Shown here: positions 19,892 to 20,558 of the stretch, one piece after another
Position numbering within the stretch: the stretch's first letter is position 1
Layout: each line of letters starts with the position of its first letter
The notes under the pieces: generated by a model
The model's database searches: none
Seen by the model: only the letters and a program-made list of their open reading frames with translations
Told to the model about the DNA's origin: nothing
NCBI GenBank assembly: GCA_002633005.1
Contig: NMRA01000344.1
Coordinates: 389,697-410,254, forward strand
Length of the DNA: 20,558 nt
DNA from: Phoronis australis
Taxonomy: Eukaryota; Phoronida; Phoronidae
Direction of reading: 5' to 3'
Program-made: the position numbers and the translations under genes

Positions 19892-19931
19892 GACGCCCGA
19901 GCAGTTGCAAAATCAGCGGTATACAAAATAA

Positions 19932-20558
19932 ACTGAATAAGTGTGGGAATTTTCTTCATATGCACTTGGACCTTCATCGGCTGATTATTTCTAACAAACT
20001 GGCCCTTCTCAACCATAAGCAAATGCTATCTACCATTAAAACTAATTGAAAGATCACGATGCAAAGCTGTGTTGCTCAAGCTTGAATGATTGTTAAACAA
20101 GTGACTTTTGTTTACTTATTGGCACTTGAACGATATTTGACGAAAATGATTTTCTACTACGGAACGGAAAGGTTTAGACATATTTTGATACCTCGAGAAC
20201 CTTGTCGAGCAATCACAGTTTTATTAATAAGAAAGTTTAAAAATTAAATTCTCTTTCAACTATCTGCAGATTCAAAACTCTCGTTCTCGGACCAATGGGT
20301 TGTTTGGTTCTGTAATAAAATGACGTTCGTAATTTATGAGAAATTTCACGATTATTCTTACGGTAAAAAAGAAGGGAAAGTTCAACAGAACACCCACAGT
20401 CCACCTGTGAGTATCGTTTTATGAAACTGTTACATTTGCTTATGTTTATTTACTTTAATTCACGTTTTATCAACTATCCATAGGCGTTGTCTTCGTAACG
20501 TCTTGTATGAAGTGCGTAACTCGCATAATTCGTGCTCGGAGATAACAGTCGCTGGGAG
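19932..20558. other. Gene-free right edge
   Basis: AT-rich sequence without an ORF of note. CACCTGTGAGTA near 20402 looks like a splice donor on the plus strand, but no open exon precedes it convincingly. Confidence 0.5.

Noticed and set aside
1-20558. CRISPR array, prokaryotic operon or defence system
   Set aside because: No spaced direct repeats of CRISPR type and no compact ORF clusters; the gene structure is spliced and eukaryotic.

Overview
The window reads as nuclear DNA of an animal, most likely a marine invertebrate. It is AT-rich, and the one clear gene is split by seven introns with GT..AG ends. Long AT-rich stretches without genes carry small palindromic elements, a tRNA-derived SINE-like stretch and a microsatellite. 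Nothing bacterial is seen: no operons, no Shine-Dalgarno-led ORF series, no rRNA. I cannot fix the phylum from sequence alone. A deuterostome or lophotrochozoan would fit, but that is inference.

Positions 1-8317 (+ strand) hold the 3' part of a membrane-mucin-type gene whose start lies upstream of the window. Eight exons join with consistent reading phase: 1-574, 2855-2970, 3269-3560, 4637-4817, 5223-5393, 5606-5696, 7094-7174 and 8129-8317. They give 564 residues and a stop. In order the protein shows Pro/Thr/Ser-rich tandem repeats of 26 residues, a SEA domain with a Gly-Ser scission motif, a ten-cysteine region ending in an EGF-like module, one transmembrane helix, and a cytoplasmic tail of about 130 residues. 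The tail carries Tyr motifs and three Lys-Arg-x-Ser motifs. This is the layout of vertebrate transmembrane mucins such as MUC3/12/13/17: a heavily O-glycosylated, self-cleaved surface protein with a tail suited to signalling.

Positions 8318-20558 hold no securely recognisable gene. Candidate items, left to right: a possible Penelope-like-element tail motif (8934-8975); a near-perfect 345-bp palindrome (10828-11173) abutting a TATA-like promoter and a 78-codon ORF for a possible small secreted four-cysteine peptide (11261-11497); a cluster of seven copies of a TTGTTACATTTTGCG-like motif in both orientations (11709-11835); a cluster of hairpins (13567-13735); two tRNA-like Pol III promoter units on the minus strand (14769-15068); an imperfect ACT-triplet microsatellite (19448-19626); and a short stretch with coding-like codon use beside it (19631-19891), whose strand I cannot decide.

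The most interesting points are the SEA/EGF mucin with its tail motifs, and the palindrome plus TATA plus secreted-peptide ORF unit.
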